Shown here piece after piece: positions 7,246 to 15,370 of a DNA stretch of 21,815 nucleotides (position 1 is the first letter of the stretch; each line of letters opens with the position of its first letter). The translations under genes and the position numbers were made by a program. The DNA is taken from NCBI GenBank assembly GCA_964479625.1, contig CAYZMS010000047.1, positions 1 through 21,815 on the forward strand, given 5' to 3'. A model generated the notes under the pieces. That model saw only the letters and a list, made by a program, of their open reading frames with translations. It was not told the DNA's origin and searched no databases. Origin of the DNA: CAYZMS01 sp964479625. Lineage in GTDB: Bacteria; Bacteroidota; Bacteroidia; Chitinophagales; Saprospiraceae.

Positions 7246-9393
7246 TCAGGAATTGGGTTTTTCTTGAAAATCTGGGGACTCCCGTTCCAGGACTGCCCTA
7301 AATTTATTGGGCAGCCGAAATCGTTGGCCGTACATTTCCATTAGCTCCTTACAGCGGGCTTCAAACTTTTCTGATCCGTAATCCTGAACGTATTGGATTA
7401 CTCCCCCTTTGAAGGAGGGGAACCCCCAGCCGTAAACACTACCCAGATTGGCTGCCGCAATGGAGTGGATCACATTTTCCTGGAGGCACCAGATCGCTTC
7501 CAGAACCTGTGCGAAAAGAAAGCGTTCGCTGATTTCCTTTCTTTCATAAGGTTGTTTCTTTTCCGGAAAGCGTTCAGCTACTTCGGAAGATAATTTCCGT
7601 TTGCCCTCCGGATCATAGTCGTAAAAGCCTGCTTTTTTACGACTGCCGGGGCGTTTCAAGTCTTCGATCATTACTTCCAGTACCTTCACTGCGGGGTGTT
7701 GAATATATTTCGGTCCATAGTGTTTGGCTGCCTGATGCTCGTAATTCAGCACCATATCCAGGCCGAGCTCATCGGCTAAAGCCAAGGCCCCCTGGGGCAT
7801 ACCTGATTGGATACCTAGGTTTTCGATCAGGGCGGGTGGATAGCCTTCCTGAAGCATGGTGATCCCTTCCAGGATATAGGTGTTCTGTACCCTGGCCGCA
7901 TAGAACCCCCAGTCATCCTTTACTACAATGGGTGTTTTCTGGATTGCCTGGACAAAGTCGAAAGCCCGGGCGATGGTCTCCTCCGAAGTCTGCGAGCCTT
8001 TTACGATCTCTACTAAAGGGACTTCGTCAGCAGGTGCGAAAAAGTGTAAGCCAACGTAATTATGCGGGCGCTCTGAGGCTTTGGCGAGGGTGGTGATGGG
8101 AATGGAAAGGGTATTGGTCGCAAAAAAGGAATATTCATCCAGATACTTTTCCGATTCTCGGTTTACTTTTTGTTTAACTGCCTGGTTCTCGAAAACGGCT
8201 TCAATAACCAGATCGCAAGTCTCAAAATCCTTGGGATTTTCGGTAACCTGTACCTTTTTCAGGTAGGAGGCGCACTCCTCAGGGGTAAGTTCGCCCAACG
8301 CTTGCTTCTCTTCCAGCTTTTTGTGGATGGATTCCTTGCCGCGGGCGGCGATAAGGCGGGAGACATCCTTGATTACGATGTCCACGCCATTGATCAAACA
8401 GGAGAAAGCAATCCCTGATCCCATTCTTCCGGCGCCGATGATACCCACCTTTCTTGGTCGAAATCTACCAAAACCATTGGGTCGGTTCTTGCCGCTTTTG
8501 ATAAAGTTAGAGTCGAACCAAAAGGCCTTGATCATATTTTTGCAAGTCCGGCTGCGAACCAACTCTGTATAATAGTGGGTTTCTATTTGGCAAGCCGTTT
8601 CGAAGTCTACCTTTGAACCTTCGAACAAGACATTGAGAATGTACTGAGGTGCGAGAAAATTATGGTGGGTTTTGGCGGCCAGCTTTGCGCTCATGGCTCG
8701 AATGCGTTGAGCCATTTCTGGCTGACCTGCATGGCCTCCCGGGATTTGGGCGGCTTCCTGGTCCCAGGGCCGCCGGGAGTCAGGGCCTTCCAATAACCAA
8801 TGGCGGGCTCGTTGGAGCATATCCCGTCGGTCTGTTGCCAGTTGATCGATCAAACCGGCATTAAAAGCTTGCCGGGCTGTGTAGCGGCCGCCCCCGCTGA
8901 GTATATTAAACGTCCTTTCGATCCCGAGCAGCCACATAAGCCGAATAATTCCTCCGCTTCCGGGGATTAAACCAATTTCCACTTCCGGCATTCCCAGCCT
9001 CAGCTCAGGGGTATCAATTGCTATGCGATGGTGACAGGCCAGGGTGATCTCAAAGCCTCCCCCAATGGCGTTGCCGTTTATGGCCGCTACTACCGGGACA
9101 CCAGGGCGTTCCAGGGCACGTAGAAAATCTTGCATAGCCCGGGCAAAACGGCTGATCTCTGCAGGGTCAGTGGCCTGGTAGAGGTATCCCAGGTCGCCCC
9201 CCGCAAGGAAGGTAGGTTTTTGGGAGGTGAGGATGACACCCTTCAGCAAACGCTTCCTCTTTTCAGCTTGTAAATGCTTCAGGACCGGTACAAAGGCCCG
9301 TCGGATCTCGTGGTTAATGACATTCATACTGCGCCCCTCCATGTCAAGGCTGAGAGTCGCGATATTGTCCACATCTTTTTTATAGTGAATCAT
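7246..9393 (-). CDS. fadJ: Bifunctional enoyl-CoA hydratase / 3-hydroxyacyl-CoA dehydrogenase
   Basis: The 715-residue cytoplasmic enzyme carries out the second and third steps of fatty-acid beta-oxidation. Residues about 1-200 are a crotonase domain with oxyanion-hole segments FLAGGDLG (62-69) and NGNAIGGGFE (107-115); the likely catalytic glutamates are E115 and E137. Residues about 314-500 are the NAD-binding dehydrogenase domain with GAGRMG at 320-325 and the catalytic His450 in GLHFFAPADEVPLVEI. C-terminal HCDH domains follow, with GWGFPSFKGG near the end. Two oddities: the usual HFFNP reads HFFAP, and the usual NTSS/NTST reads NTLS (427-430). The start codon overlaps the upstream thiolase stop by 4 bp (ATGA), which suggests translational coupling. 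The order thiolase then this gene matches fadI-fadJ. Confidence 0.93.
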   Translation of the reverse strand: MIHYKKDVDNIATLSLDMEGRSMNVINHEIRRAFVPVLKHLQAEKRKRLLKGVILTSQKPTFLAGGDLGYLYQATDPAEISRFARAMQDFLRALERPGVPVVAAINGNAIGGGFEITLACHHRIAIDTPELRLGMPEVEIGLIPGSGGIIRLMWLLGIERTFNILSGGGRYTARQAFNAGLIDQLATDRRDMLQRARHWLLEGPDSRRPWDQEAAQIPGGHAGQPEMAQRIRAMSAKLAAKTHHNFLAPQYILNVLFEGSKVDFETACQIETHYYTELVRSRTCKNMIKAFWFDSNFIKSGKNRPNGFGRFRPRKVGIIGAGRMGSGIAFSCLINGVDIVIKDVSRLIAARGKESIHKKLEEKQALGELTPEECASYLKKVQVTENPKDFETCDLVIEAVFENQAVKQKVNRESEKYLDEYSFFATNTLSIPITTLAKASERPHNYVGLHFFAPADEVPLVEIVKGSQTSEETIARAFDFVQAIQKTPIVVKDDWGFYAARVQNTYILEGITMLQEGYPPALIENLGIQSGMPQGALALADELGLDMVLNYEHQAAKHYGPKYIQHPAVKVLEVMIEDLKRPGSRKKAGFYDYDPEGKRKLSSEVAERFPEKKQPYERKEISERFLFAQVLEAIWCLQENVIHSIAAANLGSVYGWGFPSFKGGVIQYVQDYGSEKFEARCKELMEMYGQRFRLPNKFRAVLERESPDFQEKPNS

Positions 9394-10595
9394 ACCCGTT
9401 GAATAATGGTTGCTATGCCCATGCCCCCACCAACAGGCAGGGCTAAAAGGCCGGTTTCCAAATCTTGTCGTTCGAGTTCATCCAGTAAAGTCCCCAACAA
9501 CATTGCACCCGTGGCACCCAGAGGGTGACCCATGGCAAGGGCCCCTCCATTAACATTGAAGCGGTCATGGTCCAGCTTAAAGGTCTCTATGAAATCGAGA
9601 GCCACTGCGGCAAAGACTTCATTGCACTCCCAAAGGTCAATGTCCCGGGCCTCCATTCCAGCCCTTTCCAGGGCCAGTCGAGCTGCAGGCGGGCCCCCTC
9701 CTAACATGGCGGTAGGTTCCACACTCACATTAGCCATGCACCGGATCCGGGCCCTGGCTTTTTTTTGTATGGTCTCTGAAACAGCTTGATCCCCAAGTAA
9801 TATCAGCCCTGCTCCATCAGCGAAACCCGAGGAAGTTGCAGCCGTATGCTGATGGTCTATACCCTCCAGGGAAGGATAGTGATGCAGTGCCATTTGATCG
9901 AATCCCATTCCGCCTGAATCCAGGTAAGCCGGGGGGAGAGCACCCAGGGTTTCCAGGTCGGATTCCGGCTGGAGTCCTTCATCCTTTTCCAGGATGGGTA
10001 AGCCGTTTCGGTCGAAAATTGGGATGATAGAGCCTTTGAAACGCCCCTCTTCCCAGGCTTTTGCAGCCCGTTGATGAGACTGAAGCGCAAAGCTGTCCAA
10101 TTCGGTACGTTCGAACCTCTTTTGGGTCGCGATAAGGTCGGCAGCTACCCCGGGAGGAAGGTAGTCAACGGTGTTAATGACTTCAGGGTCATAGATAAGC
10201 GGCCCGCCATCTGCATGCATAGGAACCCGGCTCATACTTTCTACTCCACCAGCAACCACCAGCCGGTCCCCACCGGCTCTAATTTTGAGGGCAGCCAGGT
10301 TCACGGCCTCTAGTCCGGAAGCACAAAAACGGTTTAGTTGCAACCCCCCGGCCTGCGTTCGCCATCCCAACTGTAAAAGAGCAGCCCTGGCCAGATTTGC
10401 GCCCTGATCACCTACGGGACTCACACACCCCAGTAGGAAATCATTAATATGGTCGAGGCTGGAATTATTCCGATCATGTAATGCCTGGAGGGTTTGTCCG
10501 AGTAGATCAATAGGTTTGACCTGATAAAGGGCACCACCCTTTTCTCCTTTTCCTCTAGGCGTACGGAGGGCATCATAAATATAAGCTTCCGACAT
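9390..10595 (-). CDS. fadI: Thiolase (acetyl-CoA C-acyltransferase) lacking the second catalytic Cys
   Basis: The 401-residue protein has the thiolase fold and should cleave 3-ketoacyl-CoA to acetyl-CoA plus a shortened acyl-CoA. The nucleophile is C91 in LNRFCASGLEAV. The His of GHPLG is H357, and the NEVFA segment is at 325-329. The C-terminal motif, normally C-x-GGG-x-G with the acid/base cysteine, reads LPVGGGMG with Pro387 at the cysteine position. A true loss of that residue would strongly reduce normal thiolysis unless another group takes over. It is the first gene of the pair with fadJ, overlapping it by 4 bp. Acetoacetyl-CoA-type thiolases are an alternative substrate class. No signal peptide is present. 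Confidence 0.9.
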   Translation of the reverse strand: MSEAYIYDALRTPRGKGEKGGALYQVKPIDLLGQTLQALHDRNNSSLDHINDFLLGCVSPVGDQGANLARAALLQLGWRTQAGGLQLNRFCASGLEAVNLAALKIRAGGDRLVVAGGVESMSRVPMHADGGPLIYDPEVINTVDYLPPGVAADLIATQKRFERTELDSFALQSHQRAAKAWEEGRFKGSIIPIFDRNGLPILEKDEGLQPESDLETLGALPPAYLDSGGMGFDQMALHHYPSLEGIDHQHTAATSSGFADGAGLILLGDQAVSETIQKKARARIRCMANVSVEPTAMLGGGPPAARLALERAGMEARDIDLWECNEVFAAVALDFIETFKLDHDRFNVNGGALAMGHPLGATGAMLLGTLLDELERQDLETGLLALPVGGGMGIATIIQRV

Positions 10596-10647
10596 GAGTA
10601 TTGTTTTCTGGTTCGCTTGGTCCCTTGCAGGGGGTTATTTGTTTTCG

Positions 10648-10655
10648 TAAAGGTA
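10648..10655 (-). promoter_or_regulatory. Possible -7 box for the fadI-fadJ operon
   Basis: The minus strand reads TACCTTTA, one base from TAnnTTTG, about 52 bp before the thiolase ATG. No -33 element was seen, so this is weak. Confidence 0.25.
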
Positions 10656-10742
10656 ATAAGCTCTTAGCGCTTTCGGGCAGTAGCTTTATCGGATAATTTC
10701 AGAATTGCGTAGAATAAAGAAGGTGGGAATCGACCATTCCTT

Positions 10743-10750
10743 TATTTTTG
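10743..10750 (+). promoter_or_regulatory. -7 promoter box for the small membrane-protein pair
   Basis: TATTTTTG matches TAnnTTTG exactly, 15 bp before the ATG at 10766. Transcription from here would give a very short leader and would exclude the TTG at 10748 as the start codon. Confidence 0.4.
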
Positions 10751-10765
10751 ACAAAAATACTTATC

Positions 10766-11074
10766 ATGGCTAGAAGAAAATATAAATTGACAGGTTTCGC
10801 CCGGTTTTTCCTGGTGATGTTGTTCCTTGCTCCCGCTGCCTACTTTGCAGCTACTTATATTAATGGTGACGAACAAAACCCCATTAAAGAGTGGATCGAA
10901 CAAATAACTCAGCCAGGAGAGGAAAAGGTTGCCCCGGAAAATCCCGCAACAACTGCTGACCCAAAGACGCTGGAAGCGATCAATCAACAATTGAGGGATT
11001 CCCTACGGACTAAGGAATTGGAAATCCGTGAGCTGGAACGCCAAATTCGCTTATTGGAAGGGTCTTCTCAATAA
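10766..11074 (+). CDS. Small single-pass membrane protein with coiled-coil tail
   Basis: The 102-residue protein starts with a basic stretch (MARRKYK), then one membrane segment at about 13-32, then a Pro/Glu-rich linker. The C-terminal helix (about 68-98) is rich in Leu, Glu and Arg and likely forms a coiled coil. The topology should be cytoplasmic N-terminus with the helix in the periplasm. The family was not recognised. I chose the ATG at 10766 over an in-frame TTG at 10748 because the TTG lies inside the promoter box. The next gene starts 12 bp after its stop, so the two are an operon. Confidence 0.7.
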   Translation: MARRKYKLTGFARFFLVMLFLAPAAYFAATYINGDEQNPIKEWIEQITQPGEEKVAPENPATTADPKTLEAINQQLRDSLRTKELEIRELERQIRLLEGSSQ

Positions 11075-11086
11075 AAAGCAAAAGTA

Positions 11087-11467
11087 ATGGAAAACCTGAT
11101 GCTGACAGAGATCATTACCCAGACTTCTCTGCCCGGGCTGGCCGTGAAGATCCTGTTGAATGCGGTCGCCCTGTTTCTGGCTTCTTATATTTTCAGGCGA
11201 GTAGAGGTAGAGGATTTTGGCGGTGCGCTGCTGGTCGCCCTCGTTCTTGCCATTCTCAACGCCACTCTTGGGGCCATTCTTGATCTGTTGGCCTTTCCAC
11301 TGCGTATCCTCACCTTTGGATTATTCAACTTTGTAATTGATGCCCTCGTCCTTTTAGTTGCCGCCCGCTTTGTAAAAGGCTTTCGCATTAAAGGGTTCTG
11401 GAATGCACTCGGTGTTGTTCTGCTGATGGTTGTGGTAAATACCATATTAGGTACTATGGCAATGTAA
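11087..11467 (+). CDS. Phage-holin-4 / YvlD-like four-helix membrane protein
   Basis: The 126-residue, very hydrophobic protein has about four membrane segments. They surround the motif FPLRILTFGLFNFVIDALVL, which is typical of the phage_holin_4_2 (YvlD-like) family widespread on bacterial chromosomes. The family name comes from similarity to holins, but chromosomal members are not known to lyse cells and their role is unclear; some are linked to envelope stress. No phage genes are nearby. It follows the coiled-coil membrane protein by 12 bp and is followed by a terminator at 11631. Confidence 0.85.
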   Translation: MENLMLTEIITQTSLPGLAVKILLNAVALFLASYIFRRVEVEDFGGALLVALVLAILNATLGAILDLLAFPLRILTFGLFNFVIDALVLLVAARFVKGFRIKGFWNALGVVLLMVVVNTILGTMAM

Positions 11468-11531
11468 TTTCAAGTCCCAGGTTTGCAGCCCATAAACTAC
11501 AAATTTTTTTAAGATTTTTTTAACCTTGAAT

Positions 11532-11545
11532 TAATTGTACAATTA
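11532..11545. promoter_or_regulatory. Perfect 14-bp palindrome
   Basis: TAATTGTACAATTA is fully self-complementary and lies 65 bp after the holin-like gene in AT-rich DNA. It is a candidate binding site for a dimeric regulator, or a hairpin in the 3' untranslated region. No factor is assigned. Confidence 0.4.
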
Positions 11546-11630
11546 CGAGATAGTTTTTTTATTTGAGGATATCGATAAAGAAACTCCTTTCACTCCATTT
11601 TGCGTTAAATCGCCCTTAAGCTTGGTTTTT

Positions 11631-11667
11631 TAACAGAAATAACCCTTGTGGTTTTCTGTTAGTTTTT
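11631..11667 (+). terminator. Intrinsic terminator of the small membrane-protein operon
   Basis: TAACAGAAA at 11631-11639 pairs with TTTCTGTTA at 11653-11661, with a further ACC/GGT pairing inside and a 2-base bulge. TTTTT follows at 11663-11667. It lies about 160 bp after the holin-like gene. Confidence 0.75.
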
Positions 11668-11673
11668 GCTTCT

Positions 11674-11693
11674 ATTGGATACTCTCATCCAAT
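11674..11693. repeat. 7-bp inverted repeat
   Basis: ATTGGAT and ATCCAAT flank a 6-base spacer just beyond the terminator at 11631-11667. It is one of several dyads in the 795-bp leader of the GH19 chitinase gene. Confidence 0.4.
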
Positions 11694-11734
11694 GGCATTA
11701 TCCCTTTATTGTTAAACTCAAAATTAACAGCTGT

Positions 11735-11803
11735 ATGAAAGAATTCCCACTTTTCCACAAGCGGTACCTACCAGATGAGGGTAATCCTCTTGGGCTTTGG
11801 TAG
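11735..11803 (+). CDS. Possible 22-codon leader peptide
   Basis: ATG at 11735 opens a 22-codon frame (start MKEFPLFHKRY, end EGNPLGLW) that stops at TAG 11801-11803. Its last codons and stop form part of the terminator hairpin at 11791-11812, the arrangement seen in attenuator leaders. The sequence before it, TTAACAGCTGTATGA, resembles the motif shared by the two chitinase leaders. There is no run of identical codons to suggest an amino-acid signal. Translation is unproven. Confidence 0.3.
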   Translation: MKEFPLFHKRYLPDEGNPLGLW

Positions 11804-11812
11804 CCCATTTTT
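11791..11812 (+). terminator. Intrinsic terminator in the GH19 chitinase leader
   Basis: TGGGCT at 11791-11796 pairs with AGCCCA at 11802-11807, with a five-base loop and TTTTT at 11808-11812. It ends a short transcript 450 bp before the chitinase gene and overlaps the mini-ORF stop. Confidence 0.65.
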
Positions 11813-11879
11813 CTTGTAAATAAATTAATCTGGCTTTTTAAAATAGCCTAGCCCTTTTGAAAGGCTTTCTACTGATCTT

Positions 11880-11892
11880 CCCGGTTTCCGGG
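11880..11892. repeat. 5-bp GC hairpin
   Basis: CCCGG-TTT-CCGGG, a compact hairpin in the chitinase leader. No T-run follows. Confidence 0.35.
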
Positions 11893-11917
11893 CTGTTCTC
11901 CAGTTTGTTTTATACTA

Positions 11918-11946
11918 TACTTACTTCTTTAATTTAGAAGTAAGTA
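11918..11946. repeat. Perfect 11-bp inverted repeat in the GH19 leader
   Basis: TACTTACTTCT at 11918-11928 and AGAAGTAAGTA at 11936-11946 flank a 7-base AT spacer. There is no T-run, so an operator or an mRNA structure is more likely than a terminator. Confidence 0.55.
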
Positions 11947-12076
11947 CCCGAAAGTACGTATTGTAAAAAGGTGTTGTCTTGTCCATTCAGGACGGGAAGG
12001 CTGGTATATAATTTCTACTTCTTTAGGCGTCTGTCTGACCTGGCGGTAATGGGTAACAGGGCTAGTAATAAACCTT

Positions 12077-12135
12077 CGGAAGTCGAAATGAACTCCCCCA
12101 GGAATGCTATGCTCATAACAGCATAGTTACTTCCG
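12077..12135 (+). other. Nested stem-loop in the GH19 chitinase leader
   Basis: The outer stem is CGGAAGT (12077-12083) with ACTTCCG (12129-12135). The inner stem is CTATGCT (12107-12113) with AGCATAG (12120-12126). Both are perfect 7-bp pairings. The structure ends about 130 bp before the chitinase ATG and is a candidate structured RNA element. Confidence 0.45.
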
Positions 12136-12203
12136 TTCTGAAAACAGCGATGATTCAACAACTGATTTCATCCTTTTGGTTTAGGTCGCTGAAAGGGGAT
12201 TAT

Positions 12204-12230
12204 AACTATGCCTTTACAGGAGTGTATGAG
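12204..12230 (+). promoter_or_regulatory. Motif shared by both chitinase leaders, copy A
   Basis: AACTATGCCTTTACAG followed by TGTATGAG, 33 bp before the GH19 chitinase ATG. The GH18 chitinase leader has the same string with one base change and one indel at 15734-15759. It may be promoter, operator or mRNA element. Confidence 0.5.
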
Positions 12231-12262
12231 CTATTCTTTTCGAATTTATTAAAGCATTAAAC

Positions 12263-15046
12263 ATGTCATTTACAAAGACAAGATACATTTGCTGTCCTTT
12301 TGACTTTTCTAAAATACTGATATTGTTTTTTCTTACTCCTTTCTATTCTATCCGGAGTGCGGAAAATTTCCCATTATCTGTTTCGACCCTCACCAGCGAA
12401 AGGATGGAGGCCGCCTGTCCTGAACCGGAATGGCAACCTTATCCCAGCGTTTATCAAACAGGAGATCGAGTGGTTTACAATGGAACGATCTACGAAGCGC
12501 AGACAGGGCCGATTTGGGTACAGCCTGGGCTTGGAGAACATTGGTGGAAAACCATTGGCCCTTGCGAAGGTGAAACGGAGAAAACAGCACAAACCATTAC
12601 CTTCCCGGCCATCAGCAACAAACTTACTACGGATACGGATTTTTCCCTGAATGCTACGGCTTCTTCGGGTCTTCCGGTGACCTATTCCATCTCAGGGCCC
12701 GCAAGCTTGAATGGCAATGTGGTCCAGCTCAACGGAACGGAGGGACTGGTGGTGGTGACTGCATCTCAGGCCGGAACCGCAACCTTCGAAGCAGCACCGG
12801 AGGTCGTCCGATCCTTTACGGTGACGGCACCGGAACTGGGTGGCGCGGAATTGAATCTGGTGGCTACCAAACCATCCTGTAGCGAGGGGGCTGACGGAAG
12901 TATCCAAGCGAATGTTTCCGGGGGGCTGGAGCCTTATGCTTTCCTTTGGAACAATGGTGCTACTACCGCTCAATTGATCAACTTAACGGCTGGGGTTTAT
13001 TCACTAACGGTTACCGATGCAAACGATCAAACCGCTACCGCAGAACTAACATTAGAAGAACCAGCTCCGGTCACAATTACTGCCCAGGTTCAAAATGCGA
13101 ACAGTGGAAATTCAGATGGGGCTATAATTTCCACGGTAACAGGAGGGGAGCAGCCCTATTCCTATAATTGGAGTACCGGAGCAAGCTCAGCCAACCTTAC
13201 CAATATTCTTGCTGGTAACTATACCCTTACTGTGACGGATGGAAACGCTTGCTTAACAACTGCATCTTACCAGGTGGAGGAGCAAACGCCTGCCCAATGC
13301 GATGAACCCACCTGGGACCCGGATGTAGTGTATCTGGGCGGAGCTCTGGTATCCTATAATAATAATGTATACGAAGCGGCCTACTGGACCCAGGGCAATA
13401 ATCCCGAGGAATTTAGCAGCTCCTACCAACACTGGAAACTGAAAGGCCCCTGCTCGACAGGAGGGAATCGCGTTCCAGAAATACAGCTGCTTGCCCCTGT
13501 GGGACCTTTGAGTCAGGAATCGCCTGCTGTGATCGAGGTGAAAGTGGTAGCTACCGACCAGGATGGTGCTGTTGAGCAAGTGGAAATAGTCATTGAGGGG
13601 CAGTCCTTCAACGCTACACAAAATGGTGATACCTGGTTAGTGAATTGGACCCCTCCAGCATTTGGCGATTTCCCTTGGACGGCTACCGCTACTGACAATG
13701 AAGGCGCTACGGCTTCCATTTCTTTTACCCTAGAGATAGACCCTTTCAATCCCGATTCGGATTTCATCATTACCGAAGCAGAGTTTGATGCGATCTTCCC
13801 CTACCGTTTTGGAGTAGATATCGCAACGGGAGTAATCGCTCCGGCCAATGATTTTTTCTCCTTTGCCGCACTGGTAGAGGCAGTGGAACGCATGAAAGAT
13901 ATCAGAGCTATTTTTGAACGCCGAAGGGGGACCAATCTTTATCGCGTTACGCGGGTTGATCTGCTTACAGGAGCCCAGGAGGTCATCCGGGAAGATGAGG
14001 AGTTTAACTACAGTCATAATCTTTCCAAGGAGATCCTGACACAAGTGGTAGATTATGGCGATTTTTCAAATGAAGGAGATTTCGCTACCCGACGCCGGGA
14101 AATGGCAGCCTTTTTGGCAAATATTTCCCAAGAAACGACCGGGGGCTGGCCGACAGCACCTGGAGGGCAGTATGCCTGGGGACTGCATTTCCGGCAGGAG
14201 GTAGGATACGAGGGCTGTGCAACTTGCCTGGGCTACAGGGATGAGAACAATTCCAATTATCCTCCCGCTCCCGGTAAATCTTATCATGGCCGTGGCCCCA
14301 TCCAGTTGAGTTGGAACTACAATTACGGACAGGTCAGCGAATTTCTGTACGGTGACAAATTCGTCCTGTTAAACGACCCCGACCTGGTGGTATCCGACGG
14401 AGCGCTGGCTTTCCAAACAGCCATTTGGTTTTGGATGACCCCCCAAAACCCAAAGCCTTCCGCTCATGATGTGATGGTAGGTAACTGGACGCCTTCCTGC
14501 TTTGATATTCCCAAGGGGCGTTCCCCTGGCCTGGGAATGACGATAAACATTATTAATGGAGGTCTCGAATGTGGTAGCGGTACGGAAAATACCAAGGTGG
14601 TTAACCGCATCGGCCATTACCAGCGGCATTCGGGTATATTGGGTTCCAGCCTGGATGTGGACGGGGGCAATACCTGCGATGCCTGCGGTTGCGCTAATCA
14701 GCAATCCTACGGCGGATTTGAAGGGGAACCCGATGAGTGTCCCGGAGGTAGTGCAATTCAAGGAACCGTAGTCAGTCAAAATAATCTAAACCGATTAGGA
14801 TTAGCAGCCTTCCCTAATCCAACAAATGGCGAGTTGGAACTTTCTTTTGAGTTGTCGGATTCCCGAAACGTCCGAATGGAGTTGCTGGACTTGCGAGGGA
14901 ATGTACTACAAACTATCATCCAGGAACAAATGGGGCCTGGGGTTTACCGAATACCCGCCCAAATCAATATGCAGGCAGCCGGTTTGTATTTTATACGACT
15001 GCAAAAAGGAGATCAGCTAGAGCTTATTAAAATTTCGACATTCTAA
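12263..15046 (+). CDS. Secreted GH19 chitinase with CBM5/12 and SprB modules, T9SS-sorted
   Basis: The 927-residue protein should hydrolyse chitin outside the cell. Module order: signal segment (hydrophobic 18-30); CBM5/12 chitin-binding module 52-101; Ig-like domain about 109-190; two SprB-type repeats about 198-341 (GADGSIQANVSGG and NSDGAIISTVTGG); second CBM5/12 at 346-397; Ig-like domain about 402-492; GH19 catalytic domain about 500-800; Cys-rich stretch near 812-817; T9SS sorting domain from about 847 (FPNPTNGE at 850). In the GH19 domain, SQETTGGW gives Glu624 and FRQE gives Glu646; the 22-residue spacing matches the GH19 acid/base pair. YHGRGPIQLSWNYNYG is the second family signature. 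It precedes a GH18 chitinase built from the same modules. A terminator follows its stop, so each gene likely has its own promoter. Confidence 0.93.
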   Translation: MSFTKTRYICCPFDFSKILILFFLTPFYSIRSAENFPLSVSTLTSERMEAACPEPEWQPYPSVYQTGDRVVYNGTIYEAQTGPIWVQPGLGEHWWKTIGPCEGETEKTAQTITFPAISNKLTTDTDFSLNATASSGLPVTYSISGPASLNGNVVQLNGTEGLVVVTASQAGTATFEAAPEVVRSFTVTAPELGGAELNLVATKPSCSEGADGSIQANVSGGLEPYAFLWNNGATTAQLINLTAGVYSLTVTDANDQTATAELTLEEPAPVTITAQVQNANSGNSDGAIISTVTGGEQPYSYNWSTGASSANLTNILAGNYTLTVTDGNACLTTASYQVEEQTPAQCDEPTWDPDVVYLGGALVSYNNNVYEAAYWTQGNNPEEFSSSYQHWKLKGPCSTGGNRVPEIQLLAPVGPLSQESPAVIEVKVVATDQDGAVEQVEIVIEGQSFNATQNGDTWLVNWTPPAFGDFPWTATATDNEGATASISFTLEIDPFNPDSDFIITEAEFDAIFPYRFGVDIATGVIAPANDFFSFAALVEAVERMKDIRAIFERRRGTNLYRVTRVDLLTGAQEVIREDEEFNYSHNLSKEILTQVVDYGDFSNEGDFATRRREMAAFLANISQETTGGWPTAPGGQYAWGLHFRQEVGYEGCATCLGYRDENNSNYPPAPGKSYHGRGPIQLSWNYNYGQVSEFLYGDKFVLLNDPDLVVSDGALAFQTAIWFWMTPQNPKPSAHDVMVGNWTPSCFDIPKGRSPGLGMTINIINGGLECGSGTENTKVVNRIGHYQRHSGILGSSLDVDGGNTCDACGCANQQSYGGFEGEPDECPGGSAIQGTVVSQNNLNRLGLAAFPNPTNGELELSFELSDSRNVRMELLDLRGNVLQTIIQEQMGPGVYRIPAQINMQAAGLYFIRLQKGDQLELIKISTF

Positions 15047-15066
15047 TGGCAAACGCTAAGGTGAAA

Positions 15067-15108
15067 AGACTGGATTGCCCTACTCTTCAGGGGCAGTCTG
15101 GCCTTTTT
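15067..15108 (+). terminator. Intrinsic terminator of the GH19 chitinase gene
   Basis: AGACTG-GATT-GCCCT pairs with AGGGGC-AGTCT, a bulged stem, followed by GGCC and TTTTT at 15104-15108. It starts 20 bp after the stop codon. Confidence 0.7.
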
Positions 15109-15114
15109 CCTTAG

Positions 15115-15231
15115 CTCCGATCTATTTCGATCAAGCTGGTGGAACAGGTGAACCTTTTCCCTGAAATTCCAACCACGGAACCTTTGGTCCTGATCGAATA
15201 CCTGGTAAAAATGAGAGGTTTTATTATTTAA
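15115..15231 (+). pseudogene. Possible short coding remnant
   Basis: This open frame has no ATG at its start and runs to TAA at 15229-15231. It encodes a protein-like stretch including VEQVNLFPEIPTTEPLVLIE. GTG at 15139 could start a 30-residue peptide. It directly follows the chitinase terminator, and the family was not recognised. It may be a gene remnant or chance. Confidence 0.2.
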
Positions 15232-15349
15232 TTTTTTTACGTTTACAAAATTAAATTGTATTTTAATTCTGTTTCGCGACTAAAGGTGTTCAAAAAATCA
15301 AGCTTACCCAATTTTTATAAAAAGACCTTTTTGGTCGTCCAGTAGCGCT

Positions 15350-15370
15350 CGGATAGGTAGAAACTATCCG
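15350..15370. repeat. 7-bp inverted repeat in the GH18 leader
   Basis: CGGATAG at 15350-15356 and CTATCCG at 15364-15370, spacer 7 bases. Other dyads in the same 702-bp leader are GTTTCAC/GTGAAAC (15378-15412), the 12-bp palindrome GTGTGCGCACAC (15436-15447) and GATCAAA/TTTGATC (15641-15662). Confidence 0.45.

Noticed and set aside
11087..11467. Phage or lysis cassette suggested by the holin-like protein
   Set aside because: No phage structural, lysin or integrase genes are nearby; the family is common on chromosomes.
14369..14779. Minus-strand open frame of 136 codons inside the GH19 chitinase gene
   Set aside because: The plus-strand frame has full GH19 domain and T9SS features; the antisense frame is a shadow.
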